Assembly: GCA_030180135.1 (NCBI GenBank)
Contig: CM058231.1
Location: forward strand, 52,400,235-52,464,234
Origin: Orychophragmus violaceus
Lineage: Eukaryota > Streptophyta > Magnoliopsida > Brassicales > Brassicaceae
Direction: 5' to 3'
Length of the DNA: 64,000 nt
Position numbers and translations under genes: made by a program. Under the pieces are notes generated by a model. That model did not search any database. It was not told the origin of the DNA and saw only the letters and a program-made list of their open reading frames with translations. Below are positions 36,725-49,204 of the stretch, one piece after another (the first letter of the stretch is position 1; each line of letters starts with the position of its first letter).

Positions 36725-37862
36725 CCTATAGGTACATCACAAGTGCATAGAATGCAATCGTAGTATATGGGGGTCGAATCCACAGAGACTCTAGTTTCAC
36801 TTGATAGACTTATTGGTGCGAATTAAGATAAGTGATATGGTTTAAAGCCGTAAAAGCAATGCGAAATAAATAAGCTGTGTATCAATTAATAGAAGCGTCA
36901 GGTTCAGGAAAGATCTTAGAAAATCAGGAATTCAAGCAATCAATCATTCATGATCAATCATTCAATGTTCTTGAACTAGAATCACTAAATTATAACTAAC
37001 CAACTCTTGTTGCGATAATTATTTATGCTTAAATCCTAGAATTTCAAATCTCTTTGCAGGTCCTAAAGTCTAAACATGCATTAATTTCAATTCCATTTGT
37101 TTACAATTTAAATAAACCAAATCTCTTTACCATATGCTTAATTCCTCACCTAGGTTCTTTTCTAGCCAATTAACCAACTTTCATTGTGCTAATCAACCTA
37201 ATATAAATAATCTTTAGTGGCAAGTTCAGATTAAGCATTAAGAACAACCTAGATAAAGAACTAGAAGCGATGAATCCTAACTAATCAGTTAACCTAAAAT
37301 TCCATGAAATCCCTAACGATAATTCATAAACCTAACAAGAGAACTACTCATACATGACAATCGAAACAACAGAAATGATGAATAGAATATCAAATAGAAT
37401 AAAAGAGTAAGGGAAATAAGGGGTCAAAATCCTCTCTGTCGAGATCCAAGATCAGCCCCCAAAACTCTGTAACCAGATGTATTAACAGATACGGCCAACA
37501 ATGGATAATAAAAACCTAATAAAGTCTAAAACACTATTTGGGGTCGAAATATAATAATAAAATATCTGGGCCAAAGTGCAATTCTTTAAAACTTGTGAAA
37601 ACTCCCACAGAATCTGGGTCACGAACAGTGTGTTGACCGAGACTAGAGTGGTGTCGATCGACACCAACACCCAAAATCAGCACCCAATTCTTCTTCTCGC
37701 ACGAATGCTCCATAATACTCCAGATTGCTCCAAAATCTCTATATAAACTCCAATCGTATAGAACACGTAAAACACTCGATAGAGACTCAAAAGACACATA
37801 AAACGGATCGATTATATAAATATATTATGTCTTAAAACACATAAAAATCATGATATATCAAC
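36725..37862 (-). repeat. Tat-like gypsy LTR (element E, 3' LTR)
   Basis: On the minus strand it begins TGATATATCATG at 37862, right after tttgctcgagggcaag, the block that precedes the purine tract in Tat/Athila-type elements. It runs to about 36725 and contains agtgcatagaatgcaatcg, comparable in position to the LTR end of element D but not closely related in sequence. The right-hand end is not defined by a partner repeat. Confidence 0.65.
37650..37665. repeat. Perfect 16-bp palindrome ggtgtcgatcgacacc
   Basis: Perfect inverted repeat. Variants occur at 38833-38848, about 38906-38918 and 38929-38944, all in element E. I recall this motif as frequent in Brassicaceae repeats, which is memory rather than a search result. 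Confidence 0.75.
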
Positions 37863-39341
37863 TGCCATTGACTTAGCTTTTTCTTGCCCTCGAGCAAACA
37901 TAAAACCAAAATCTGAAAAAAAGAAGTTTGAAAACACAAATTTCTTCGTCGGAGCACCACACTCACATTCCCCATAGTAAGCCACATGAAATTTTTACAT
38001 GACATGATCCAGACTATTATGTACTTCCCCCGTACTTAGCAATTGTCAAAAACAACTCCACGGTCCAAATAAGAAATTCAAATTCATCATACTAACCTCT
38101 CTAAATAATGGTGAAGGCTCATCGAGGGAGTATCTATTAACATGTAACTCAATCAGTATTCTGAGAAACACTGGGTATCATTTTGTTTTTTCTATCATCT
38201 GCTCTTCCCTTTTTATGCAGGGTGTTTCTTTGGACATGTTTCCATGAAGCATAGAAGGTAACAATGGTAGCTGCCACTACCGTGATCACATCAAATCTAC
38301 TAGTTTATCCTTAGAATATTCATGTTTAAGTTTTTTTAAAATCTTTAAGGGAAGAGAGAGGGAACCGTACTCACACAAACAAGTATTTCACGGATGAAGG
38401 ATGAATCTGATTCACCGTATACCAAGCCCCTGGATAAGTGAAACTAAGTCAGGTTATGGACGAAGTCAGTAATAGATCTTCTGAGCGCCCAAATGGACAT
38501 GGGTAAAATCAAGAAGTCGATCGGTCTTGGGGTTTTTCATTAGTCTTTGATGCATGTCAAGCTCAAATCAATGGTCACTTAGGTTCCTGCTAATGTGGTG
38601 GTTTCCTCAAAAAATCATAATTTCCTACACAAGGGTTTGACTTTATAAAAAAGACTTGACTGACTCTAAGAAATTATAACACAATGTCAACAACTACCTC
38701 CCTCTGACTTAAACAAAACTGTCACTAGTGTAATAGAGTCTAGAGTCGACGAAAGGATGATCAAACTATGTGACAACTTGAGAAAATGGGTACTTGCATG
38801 CATTCGGAAATAGTGTAGACCGACATACAGCTGGTGTCGGTGGACACCAAGCTTAGTTCGATGCAGGTTCATGCTCAGGGATGTGTCAATTGCCACAGAG
38901 ATTGGGTGGTGTCGACCAACATGCACGTGGTGTCGATCGATACCCTTTGAGAAAATTGGAACCAGAGTTGCAGACTCAATCATGATCCAACCATTGTATT
39001 AGTTACACAATTTCTCCAAAGTTAGCACTGTTAGATCAAACCTAAAACAATTCAAAAGCAACATGATAGCAATAAAAAGTTCCACAACAATACAACTCAA
39101 TAGAAACTAACTGACTGACTCAATAAAACATCAAACCGTCTAAAGTAAAGATAAAAACAAAAGAAGAAAAATAACTCCGGAAAATAACCAGGTAGAAAGG
39201 AAGAACTAATCAGCATCATAACCCTTGTCATCCTCAGCAAGTGTAGGAGAACACTTGTGTTTGCGACCATTAGATGGGAAAACACAAGATTAGCTCAAAG
39301 CTTTAGCAATCCCGCTACACATATGTCTAATCATGTCCGCC
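37863..39341 (-). mobile_element. Element E internal remnant
   Basis: About 1.5 kb upstream of the LTR in reading direction, without recognisable protein motifs; typical of the long non-coding 3' region of Tat/Athila elements. Holds several ggtgtcgatcgacacc-like palindromes. It is cut on the left by the CACTA element at 39345. Confidence 0.5.
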
Positions 39342-40915
39342 ATTCACTACAAGAAATATGGGTATTGGTAGCTCACTGAAAAACGCTACTAATAAGGCTT
39401 TAGTAGCGTTTCCATAAACGCTATGACAGCACTACTATTTTTATACATATTATAGTTCTAACCAAATGATATACTACTCTTTTCTAGCGTTTGACTTGTG
39501 CTATAATATAGTTTTCAATGGCATTTTTTAGTGCTGTCAAATATTTTACCATAACAAATATGAAGTGTCGCTTCATAGTTTTCGTTACATTTGTGTGTCG
39601 AATTGTGCACTTATTATAGCTATATCTTTTTGCTATATGATACTCTTTTCCAACATTTTTCTCGTGCTATAATGTTCATTTTATGGCTTTTATTTTGTGC
39701 TCTATAACTTTTTATAATGACACATATATTGTGCCGTTGAATATTTATTATTAATATTTTGTGGCCGATAAATAATAATGCTATTATTAATATTTTGAGA
39801 TGATTTAATAATATAATGTTCTGTAACTGAACACAATTAAATAATAAAATATCATTTGATTTCCATAAAAGATCAAAGCCAACAAAGTCAATATATAAAC
39901 ATCATGAACTCCAAAAGAGAACATGTAATCATCAAATGAAGTCAAAAAGCAAAACAATTGTATTTAGAATGGGATTGGTTAAACCATGCCTCTACTCTCG
40001 ACGAAGAGCCTTCCCTCGTGAGGACTGTCCTTGTTCTTGTTTTAGGCTTATCATCAGAGTTGAGTTGGGTTCATTGCTTTGGAGGTTTCAGAATGCTCTT
40101 TGGTACATTGGATCAAAGTCTACCTCGTCTTCCTCAATGCGTATCAAGTACCCCAGGTGAGCGAGATAGTGTATGTTATCTAGTTGTGTTATATCCTCCA
40201 CATCACTTCCTTGATCGTTTCATTTGCTACTTGTTATGGGTGTTGGTGGAATTGTTGTTTGAATACTTTTGTCGAGAGTCCGCAGATGATGTTTTTCCTT
40301 GCTTCCATTGTACCTAGAGGAAGACGAAGCCAAAGTAAACACATGTAAGAGTTTTTTTCGTGTGAGTAGGAAATGCAATGCATGTATATTGCACATGAAT
40401 GTTCGACATCTAACAATGTTCATCAAGATTATACTACAGAGTAAACTACTCAAACTCAATGAAATTCTAATAATTTTTTCAATGTTTTACTTGGTGAATT
40501 CAAGCTTTTGAAATCTGAATTCTCATTAATTTAAGCATGTAAATCACTATCCCGAACCACTCATTACGTAAGAGAAAATAAGTATCAGTGCTAATTCACT
40601 TTTAATTTTTCATAACCATCAAAAATTGATATATAACTGCAATTGCTAAGACATAATTCAATTACCTTAATGAGAATGAATATCAAAACCTTAGTGTATC
40701 AAGCATGTTTGTGTGAGCTAAAGATATAACCTACAAAGCAATATAATGAATCTCTGCCTTTATAATGCCAAAAATAAAAAAAAAGATCTCAAACAAATAA
40801 GAAACAAAACTCAGTCAAAATGGATAACCTGAATATGGTAAAGGAGGTTTATAATCTTTCTTATTTTCGTGTTAAGGTCTTCAAATAGATCTGTATGGGT
40901 TTGAATGTTGCTAGA

Positions 40916-41590
40916 TGAAGGATTATGGGTGTTTTCCATGGTTTAATTCTCAATTACAACCTAACACAAATCCTTAAGCAGATTTAGGTTCTCGTCAAAT
41001 GAATCATAAAGCAAACCTGATCACTACCTTTCAGATTGCAGCGGATGATGGATGGTAATGATGAGATCAGCTAGAACAGATGGTAACACCTATTCCTCCT
41101 CGAGTATCCACACTCTTACAAGCACGGGACGGCTGCTAGACCAGAGATGTGGAAGATCAGAGAGAGATTTGAGAGAGAGAGAGCTCGCAGCCCAGAGGAG
41201 AAAATCGCAGGGAAGGTTGGCTTCCTTAGGGTTTTCTGATTCTCTTATATCTCATTAATGGGCCCAAGTCATTAGACTAATGGCTCATTAATCTTTTGGG
41301 CCCAAAACACAAATCAGACAAAAAGCCTGTATTTTGTCTGGCCCAAAACTCTGATCCAATACAGTAAATGCCATTGCATCTTACCGTATTATTTCCATTT
41401 AACTTTCCCGTTAGCTATGGTGTGTGACCCTTCGGGATCATACAATACTGGTAATAAGTCCTAAACTTATAGATCATGAGCGGACTCTAGCAAGCCATCA
41501 TGATCGCCCAGTATTTATGACTTATGTCTGATCTCGACACTTATCATACTTTCTAGAGATAGTACGGTAGATTTCAGGACATTCCCAACA
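40916..41590 (-). repeat. Copia 3' LTR
   Basis: In minus orientation begins TGTTGGGAATGTCC at 41590 and ends ...ccttca at 40916. Almost identical to 48088-48764. Contains an agagagattt microsatellite that is 2 bases shorter than in the partner. Confidence 0.95.
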
Positions 41591-41662
41591 ATCTCCCACT
41601 TGTACTGGAATTCTACAAAGGACATTCCCAACAATCTTCCGATTGTACTGGAATCCTACATT
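41591..41662 (-). other. Duplicated polypurine tract and LTR-edge sequence
   Basis: The minus strand has a purine tract (acaagtgggagat) directly before the LTR. A 43-bp unit covering the first 14 LTR bases and the purine tract is repeated imperfectly next to it (41577-41619 and 41620-41662), giving a second, decayed tract followed by TGTTGGGAATGTCC inside the element. Confidence 0.8.
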
Positions 41663-42469
41663 CCCTAGTCCTTTTGTCTTAATATCTCGATCTGGCATAA
41701 GGCAAGATGTGTGTCATCCTTATATAGCCAGACCATGTTTATCGGACCAGATTTGATACTGACAATGCAAACGACTTGGGCAAGTCCGTTTGGGAATGGC
41801 CATTCTCGTACCAGCTATCAAATCTCCGATTGGCCTAGAGATATTACCTCCGTTAAACGGCAGGGACAAATCCCATCTTGTTCCATCACTATGAACTACA
41901 CAATTCATAATACACCCAACCAAGGTCCGTATAGCTCCCAGTTACGAAACAGCGTTAGACAATGATCAAAGCGCATTACTCCATGTGCAGCCACATGCAT
42001 GCGAACTCAGGTCTAAGGACTATACTCTATAGTCATATATGAGAACCTCTTATGACACAGATATTAATATCTTGTAGAGTTCTCATCAGCGGGCCATGTC
42101 CGGTCATATGTTCCCTTACATATACCTATGTGTCGACTTTGATGCCGCGCATCTATGACCCCTCGAAACTTGGTCATAAGTCTCAACACAATCTAGTCTC
42201 AACAGGTTGTTGTTGTTCCAATTTCAACAACCTTCGACTATGGACACTATGATTTATGTCACTTCGTTAAATATGGGGTTTCAGGATCAAGTCAACTCAT
42301 GTACTTCGATGACCCATATATAATGACATGAATCATTTTGGAACGATTATTTTATATCACAGTTAAAAATAATCCAGAAATAAAAATTTCATTAACATTT
42401 AAAAATGTTTACATGAACCAATCAAAATAACTAAAACAAAAGCCCTCACAACTCCCACTCAAAAAGAGA

Positions 42470-43945
42470 TTACATTTGAATATCTCTAATTCCTACAGCA
42501 GCAGTATGCAACTCGTGCTTAGGTCTCGGGAGTGGCTTTGTCAACGGGTCAGCCACGTTCTCATCAGTGGGAACTCTGCTGACCATCACTTCACCTCTAT
42601 TCACTATATCACGAATCAGGTGATACCTTCTCATAATGTGTTTGGATTTCTGATGATGTCTCGGTTCCTTGGCTTGAGAAATTGCACCATTGTTGTCACA
42701 ATACAGTGCTAGAGGCTCAGTGGCATCTGGTAATACACCGAGTTCAATCAAGAAGTTCCTTATGCAAACTCCTTCCTTCGCAGCTTCCGAAGCAGCGATG
42801 TATTCAGCTTCAGTTGTGGAATCTGCCACGGTGCTCTGCTTGGAACTCTTCCAACTTACTGCACCGCCATTCAGATAGAAGATGTAACCAGACTGTGACC
42901 GGAAATCATCTTTATCTGTCTGAAAACTTGCATCCGTGAATCCACTGATTTCAAGCACTTCACTTCCTCCGTAAACCAAGAACTTATCCTTAGTATTCCT
43001 CAAATACTTCAGGATATTCTTTACGGCAATCCAGTGACTCTCACCTGGATTAGACTGGTACCTACTCGTCATGCTTAGTGCATAAGCAACATCAGGACGA
43101 GTACAGATCATGGCATACATGATAGATCCTATAGCCGAAGCATAAGGAATCCTACTCATGCGCTTAAGCTCATCAGGTGTTTTAGGACACTGATCCTTGC
43201 TTAGTGTAGCACCATGTATCATTGGCGTGAACCCCTTCTTGGATTTATCCATTCCGAATCGATGCAGGACTTTATCTATATAAGCATCTTGACAAAGTCC
43301 AATCAGCTTTTTAGATCTGTCTCTAAAGATTCGGATTCCAAGAACATACGCGGCTTCACCCATGTCCTTCATGGAAAAACAACTTCCCAGCCAGTCTTTA
43401 ACAGACTTCAGCATTGGAATATCATTTCCAAGAAGCAATATGTCATCGACATATAGGATAAGAAACGCCACTTTGCTCCCACTAGTTTTCTTATACACGC
43501 ATTGTTCCTCTTGGTTTCTGATGAAGTCAAAGTTCTTTATTGCTTCATCAAAACGAAGATTCCAACTCCTCGATGCTTGCTTCAATCCATAAATGGATTT
43601 GTGAAGCTTGCATACTTTCCCAGCATTCTTAGGATCAATGTAACCGTCAGGTTGTGTCATATACACATCCTCCTCCAAGATTCCATTCAGGAAGGCGGTT
43701 TTCACATCCATCTGCCAAATCTCATAATCATAATAAGCGGCAGTTGCTAGGAGAATCCGAATTGATTTCATCATGGCCACTGGTGAATAGGTTTCATCAT
43801 AGTCTATACCATGAATTTGCTTGAAACCTTTTGCCACCAACCTGGCCTTGTAAATCTGGACATTTCCATCCATGTCAATCTTCTTCTTGAAGATCCATTT
43901 ACACTCGATGGCTTTTGCACCAGCAGGTAAATCAACCAGTGAAAC
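42470..43945 (-). pseudogene. Copia Pol C-terminal part: reverse transcriptase and RNase H
   Basis: Open from the frameshift near 43942 to the stop at 42470. The RT_Ty1-type domain begins with the CKWIFKKK block, then KARLVAKGFKQ, DYDETYSPV, MDVKTAFLNG, LHKSIYGLKQASR and the catalytic YVDDILL. RNase H follows with TDASF, TVADSTTEAEYIA, LYCDNNGA (catalytic acidic residues retained) and SKHIMRRYHLIRD; it ends near PLTKPLP. No missing key residue is visible. It is in a different frame from gag-integrase, so a single-base loss in the upstream part separates them. Confidence 0.92.
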
Positions 43946-46428
43946 ACTCGGTTAGTAGACATGGAGTCCATCTCGGATTCAGTGGCTTCACGCCACTTTA
44001 AGGAGTCAGGGCCCATCATGGCTTCTGCAAAGTTCGAGGGTTCATCACCGTCAATGATCAAAAGATCATGGCAATTAGTCACAAGGAATCCCTGGTATCT
44101 ATCAGGTTCCTGACGGATCCTTCCGGATCTTCGAACTTCAGGTACTGCAGGCTCAGGTTCTATTACAACTTCATGTAATTCATCCTGCTGTTCTTCCTCA
44201 TTAGGTTGAACAGGTTCCTGTCCTTCTTGAATTTCATCAAGTTGTACCTTACTCCCACTATCTTTTCTAGAGAGAAACTCCCTTTCAAGAAAAGTACAAT
44301 CCCGAGCAACAAAGATTTTGTTCTCGGATCGCAGATAGAAGTAATAAGCCTTGGTATCCCTAGGATAACCAATGAAGTAGCATTTGTCAGATTTTGGTGT
44401 AAGCTTGTCTGAGATTAATCTTTTGACATAGGCTTCACAACCCCAAATTCTGAGAAAAGACATTGCTGGAGCTTTTCCAGTCCATATCTCATATGGTGTC
44501 TTTGCTACTGCCTTTGATGGCACTCTGTTCAGTGTGGACGTTGCGGTGAGCAAAGCATATCCCCAAAGGGATATAGGAAGGTCTGTGTGACTCATCATGG
44601 ATCGGACCATATCTAACAATGTCCGATTCCTTCTCTCAGACACACCATTCCACTGTGGTGTTCCAGGAGGTGTGAGTTGGGAGATAATCCCACACTCACT
44701 CAGATGATCACGAAATTCTTGGCTCAAGTATTCTCCTCCTCGGTCCGACCGAAGAGCTTTAATACTTTTACCAAGCTGGTTCTGTACTTCATTCTGGAAT
44801 TCTTTGAACTTTTCAAAGGTTTCCGACTTATGTTTCATCAAGTAGACATATCCATATCTACTGAAATCATCAGTGAATGTAATGAAGTACTGAAAGTTTC
44901 CTCTAGCACTTGTGGACATTGGGCCACACACGTCAGTATGGATCAGGCCCAATAGTTCACTGGCCCTTTCTGTGGGTTTATTGAAAGGCGCCCTTGTCAT
45001 TTTGCCCATTAGGCAAGATTCGCATTTCTCACAAGACTCAAAGTCAAATGAGCCCAAGAGTCCATTTGAATGGAGCCTCTTGACGCGTTTCTCACTAATG
45101 TGCCCCAAACGACAATGCCAGAGAAACGTTTCATTTTCTTCGTTAGATTTGAACCGTTTTGTATTTATGTTATATACTGGAGCAGATTGATCCAGCATGT
45201 ACAGCCCATTTATAAGAGGGGCACAGCCATAGAACATATCATTGAGATTAAAGGAACACAATTTATTCTTAATAGAAAAATCAAATCCTTGCAAATCCAA
45301 CAATGAAACTGAAATGATATTTCTGCTTATAGCAGGTACAAAATAACAATTCTCAAGTTCTAAAATCAATCCAGAAGGTAAAGACAACAAGTAAGTGCCA
45401 ACGGCCAGTGCTGGAACCTTCGCTCCATTGCCAACCCGCAACTCTACTTGCCCTTGCTTCAACCTTCTACTGTTGCTGAGCGCCTGCATATTAGTACAAA
45501 TATGAGCCCCACATCCAGTATCTAATACCCAAGTGGTATTATCAGAAGTAGTAGTATTTACTTCAATAACAAAAATACCTGAAGATTTAGTCTCGAAAGA
45601 CTTCTTCTTCTTCAGACTTTCCTGGTATTTCTTACAGTCCCTGCGGTAATGCCCTGCCTCTTTACAAAAGTGACAGATATCAGAAGGCCCAGCTTTAGAC
45701 ACGGGCTTGGGCTTGGCGTTTTCATTGCTGACTACCTTGCCCTTTCCCTTGTCTGCAGCGGATTTCTTAAAACCCTTGCCCTTCTGAACCATGAGTACAG
45801 ACGACTCCTTGGTCTTCTTCAGATTCGGTTCTGCAGTCTTGAGCATACCATGTAGCTCAGGCAACGTCTTTATCAACCCATGCATATTATAGTTCAAGAT
45901 GAACTGGTCATATGCAGGAGTAAGAGACTGCAGAACGATATCACAAGCAAGCTCTTGGCTTATAGGACAGTCGAGCCTAGTCAAATGATCGAGATAACCC
46001 ATCATTTTCAGAACATGTGGACTCACTGCTGCATCCTTAGCCATTTTACAGTCCAAGAGATTCTTAACAGTTTGGAATCTCTCTGTACGAGCCTGCTCCT
46101 GAAACAACGCTTTCAGATTTGCCATCAGCTCCATGGGACAAGTCAGGCCTTCCCACTGCATCTGCAGTTCGGGAGCCATTGTCGCCAACATCAGGCAAAT
46201 CACGTCATTAGCATCTGAAGAATGCGTATCCCAAGCATTCTTCACAGCTTGTGCGGCATTATTCGCAGGTCTAGGAGAGAGAGCTCTTTCAATGACATAA
46301 GCCTTCTTCTCCTGCCTGAGCACAAGTCTCAGGTTCCTGGACCAGTTTAGGAAGTTTGATCCGTTCAGTTTGTCCTTCTCAAGGGCAGACCAGATCGAGA
46401 AAGTGTTTTGTGTTGTTGTGCTTGACAT
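43804..46428 (-). pseudogene. Copia Gag, protease and integrase (frameshifted polyprotein, N-terminal 874 codons)
   Basis: ATG at 46428. Residues 1-230 are copia-type Gag (LNGSNFLNWSRNLRLVLR), the zinc knuckle CHFCKEAGHYRRDC lies at about 252-265, the protease active site VLDTG at about 301-305, the GAG-pre-integrase HHCC finger in LWHCRLGHISEKRVKRL...CEKCESC, and the integrase core with HTDVCGPM, TDDFSRYGYVYLM and NGVSERRNRTLLD containing the D, D, E residues. The frame changes near 43942 and the last ~45 codons are out of frame with the RT. The Gag-to-integrase part is intact. Lineage within copia was not assigned. Confidence 0.92.
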
Positions 46429-48070
46429 AGCTGAAAATATGAGACAATAGAGATTTAGTTATTAAGTTCATAAAAGAGTAATCTTAACAACTTATAAGAA
46501 AACTCGCATTGTATTCAAAATTTCTTTGTTTAACCTCATAAGAATACAATGATTCCGAGACCCATGTTCAGCTAAATCCAAAGTGGGCCACTGGCCGTCA
46601 CCCGGAATTAGCTTTACTTGGTAAGCATACATACAGCTAGTTATAACCAATAACTCTCGGTTGTGAATTGGACCCGAGGCCCAAATTCACCAGATGTCTC
46701 AAGGCCCGGGACTCCCGATGGCCCAGTCAAGGAAACCAATCTCTTACAGCCAAATAATCACTAAAATCTGGGACTCCCAATGAAATTAGTGACTATATAC
46801 TACTTTACTTACGCGAAAACAGACACCTCACACTGTAAGCCATATCTGTAATCAAGTAAGCGTTAAGTAGCTGACAAGATTGGAAAGACATCCAAGCTTG
46901 ATATTGATTTTGAGGATTTTTAAGTTTTATTTCCAAAAATAGAAGATTACTATTTTGGGAAACTTTCTTATTTTAGAAACTTTCTAAATTTAGTAACTTT
47001 CTAAAAATAGAAATTTCTAATTTAATATTTTATTAAATATTTTGGGTTGGGTCACAAATTATAGGCCCAATTCTTGGCCCGAGACCATAGAATTCCAGCT
47101 GGCCCAATAATTTGACATAACCGATCCGGTTTATTAATTCTGGTCCAAGACCAAATTAACTATCAAAACCATCGGTTATTTACTAAACCAGACCAGCTCT
47201 AAATTATTTGGTCCAACCAAATCAAACTTAGACCAGCCTTCGGTTTAGGTTAAAATTCAATTTTATGAATTTAAATCCGGTTTAACCAGAAATAAAATTA
47301 TTTCCAGCAAACCGCGATTTGGGTTAACCGCTTGAACCACCAATTAAATTTGATCGGTTCAGTTAAATCCAAAACCGGGAAGAAACACCTAGTGTTTTAG
47401 CCAATTTGATTTAACTTGCGGTTTAAGGCTTTAAACACACAATTAATTATATAATTAAATATTTATATAATCATGTGATCATAATCTAATAATAATTATT
47501 TGATTCATGCGAATATGAAACTAAGAAACGCCTCGTATCATAACAAACACAATATTGACTTTTTCAAATTCATTAATGCTCACGATCATGTGAAGACAAA
47601 ACACTTATTGAACATTAACAAATCAATTTCAATAAACGATCATGACATATTAACATAACTAACAAAATCAACAATTCAAGCGTTACACCAAGTGATCGAT
47701 CATGTGAATTCAATGATTTTATTCCAAATCGTTTTCATGACTTAACACAAGAAGACAAAAAAATTTTGTCATCTATCAAACCCTAACAAATCGATTTCTC
47801 TATTAATTAAACAAAGTTAACAACTATTTGACTAAAAGACAAAACACACGAGCGATTAATGGCTAGGGTTTTCAAATCGATTCATACAACAAGCGATTAT
47901 TAACGAATGATAATTGATTCAATTAACTGACTTTTTCAAATCACTTGTGAACATGATAATAACAAACCAATCAACAAGCGATTTATTTTGATTGAATAAC
48001 AAGGTCAACATTATCAATTGAAAACGATCGATCAAGCCATATTAAGATCCAAATTACAAGAAACCAACAA
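46429..48070 (-). other. Copia long untranslated leader
   Basis: About 1.64 kb between primer site and gag ATG without a plausible gene. Long leaders are known in some copia lineages. It contains repeated caatt/gatcat motifs and AT-rich stretches only. Confidence 0.6.
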
Positions 48071-48087
48071 CCTGGCTCTGATACCAC
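48071..48087 (-). other. Copia primer binding site
   Basis: The minus strand reads gtggtatcagagccagg immediately after the LTR end, complementary to initiator tRNA-Met. Confidence 0.92.
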
Positions 48088-48764
48088 TGAAGGATTATGG
48101 GTGTTTTCCATGGTTTAATTCTCAATTACAACCTAACACAAATCCTTAAGCAGATCTAGGTTCTCGTCAAATGAATCATAAAGCAAACCTGATCACTACC
48201 TTTCAGATTGCAGCGGATGATGGATGGTAATGATGAGATCAGCTAGAACAGATGGTAACACCTATTCCTCCTCGAGTATCCACACTCTTACAAGCACGGG
48301 ACGGCTGCTAGACCAGAGATGTGGAAGATCAGAGAGAGAGATTTGAGAGAGAGAGAGCTCGCAGCCCAGAGGAGAAAATCGCAGGGAAGGTTGGCTTCCT
48401 TAGGGTTTTCTGATTCTCTTATATCTCATTAATGGGCCCAAGTCATTAGACTAATGGCTCATTAATCTTTTGGGCCCAAAACACAAATCAGACAAAAAGC
48501 CTGTATTTTGTCTGGCCCAAAACTCTGATCCAATACAGTAAATGCCATTGCATCTTACCGTATTATTTCCATTTAACTTTCCCGTTAGCTATGGTGTGTG
48601 ACCCTTCGGGATCATACAATACTGGTAATAAGTCCTAAACTTATAGATCATGAGCGGACTCTAGCAAGCCATCATGATCACCCAGTATTTATGACTTATG
48701 TCTGATCTCGACACTTATCATACTTTCTAGAGATAGTACGGTAGATTTCAGGACATTCCCAACA
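48088..48764 (-). repeat. Copia 5' LTR
   Basis: In minus orientation runs from TGTTGGGAATG at 48764 to ...ccttca at 48088. Differs from the 3' LTR at gatct/gattt, gatca/gatcg and by 2 bases in an ag repeat. Confidence 0.95.
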
Positions 48765-49204
48765 CTAGAATGAGAAGTAATGGAAAGTAATTAGAGAAAA
48801 GGAAGAAGGAGAACGATGGAGACGATTATCTTTCATAAGTTTCTTCTCCGCTGTATTGCATGTGAACGAGAGCGACGGAGACGATTACATAGGGAATGAG
48901 AGATTCGAGAAATCTGACTGTATATTAGATTTGTGGTGGCGACAGATGATGAGATTTGAAAGAGAATGAGAGATTCGACAAAATATCTTATCTTACCTAA
49001 GTAACCTAAGGAATTATGAAGGTGATAGGTTTATAATTTGTGGGGGCGGTTTAACTGATAAGTTGGGCTAAATTTTGTGCTCCAATTAAAATTTTCAGTG
49101 ACGCACGAAATCTTTTAGGTTCCAGCCTAATTGAAGATCTATCATAGCATAGATTCAATGCTACGATAAAGCTGTGATTTAGGGTTTAGGGTTTAGTTTA
49201 GGGT

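Larger units (their letters stand above)
40911..48769 (-). mobile_element. Structurally complete Ty1/copia retrotransposon
   Basis: Target duplication ctaga at 40911-40915 and 48765-48769, two LTRs (675 and 677 bases) with TG..CA ends, tRNA-Met primer site, purine tract, and a Gag-Pol reading frame in the order gag, protease, integrase, RT, RNase H that defines copia. I count two substitutions and one 2-bp indel between the LTRs, so the insertion is recent. The polyprotein frame is broken once, near 43942, so autonomy as read is doubtful. Confidence 0.95.
39345..49199. mobile_element. CACTA-like DNA transposon, split by a copia insertion
   Basis: Starts with CACTACAAGAAATATGGGTA at 39345, the canonical terminus of plant CACTA (En/Spm) elements, preceded by att as possible 3-bp target copy. 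The first 350 bases contain repeated tagcgttt / gctataat motifs like subterminal repeats. The element continues to 40910, is interrupted by the copia insertion, and resumes at 48770. The opposite terminus (expected ...cttgtagtg) is not found; the region ending at 49199 has weak subterminal-like motifs only. No transposase is recognisable, so it is probably non-autonomous or truncated. Confidence 0.6.

Noticed and set aside
40234..40459. Minus-strand open frames in the CACTA-like element as transposase
   Set aside because: An exon-like boundary can be imagined near 40315, but the peptide has no transposase motif and a stop follows shortly.
49010..49199. Right terminus of the CACTA element near 49090 (ttttcagtg)
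   Set aside because: Only weakly similar to the expected inverted terminus and lacking a matching 3-bp target copy, so the right end is treated as missing.
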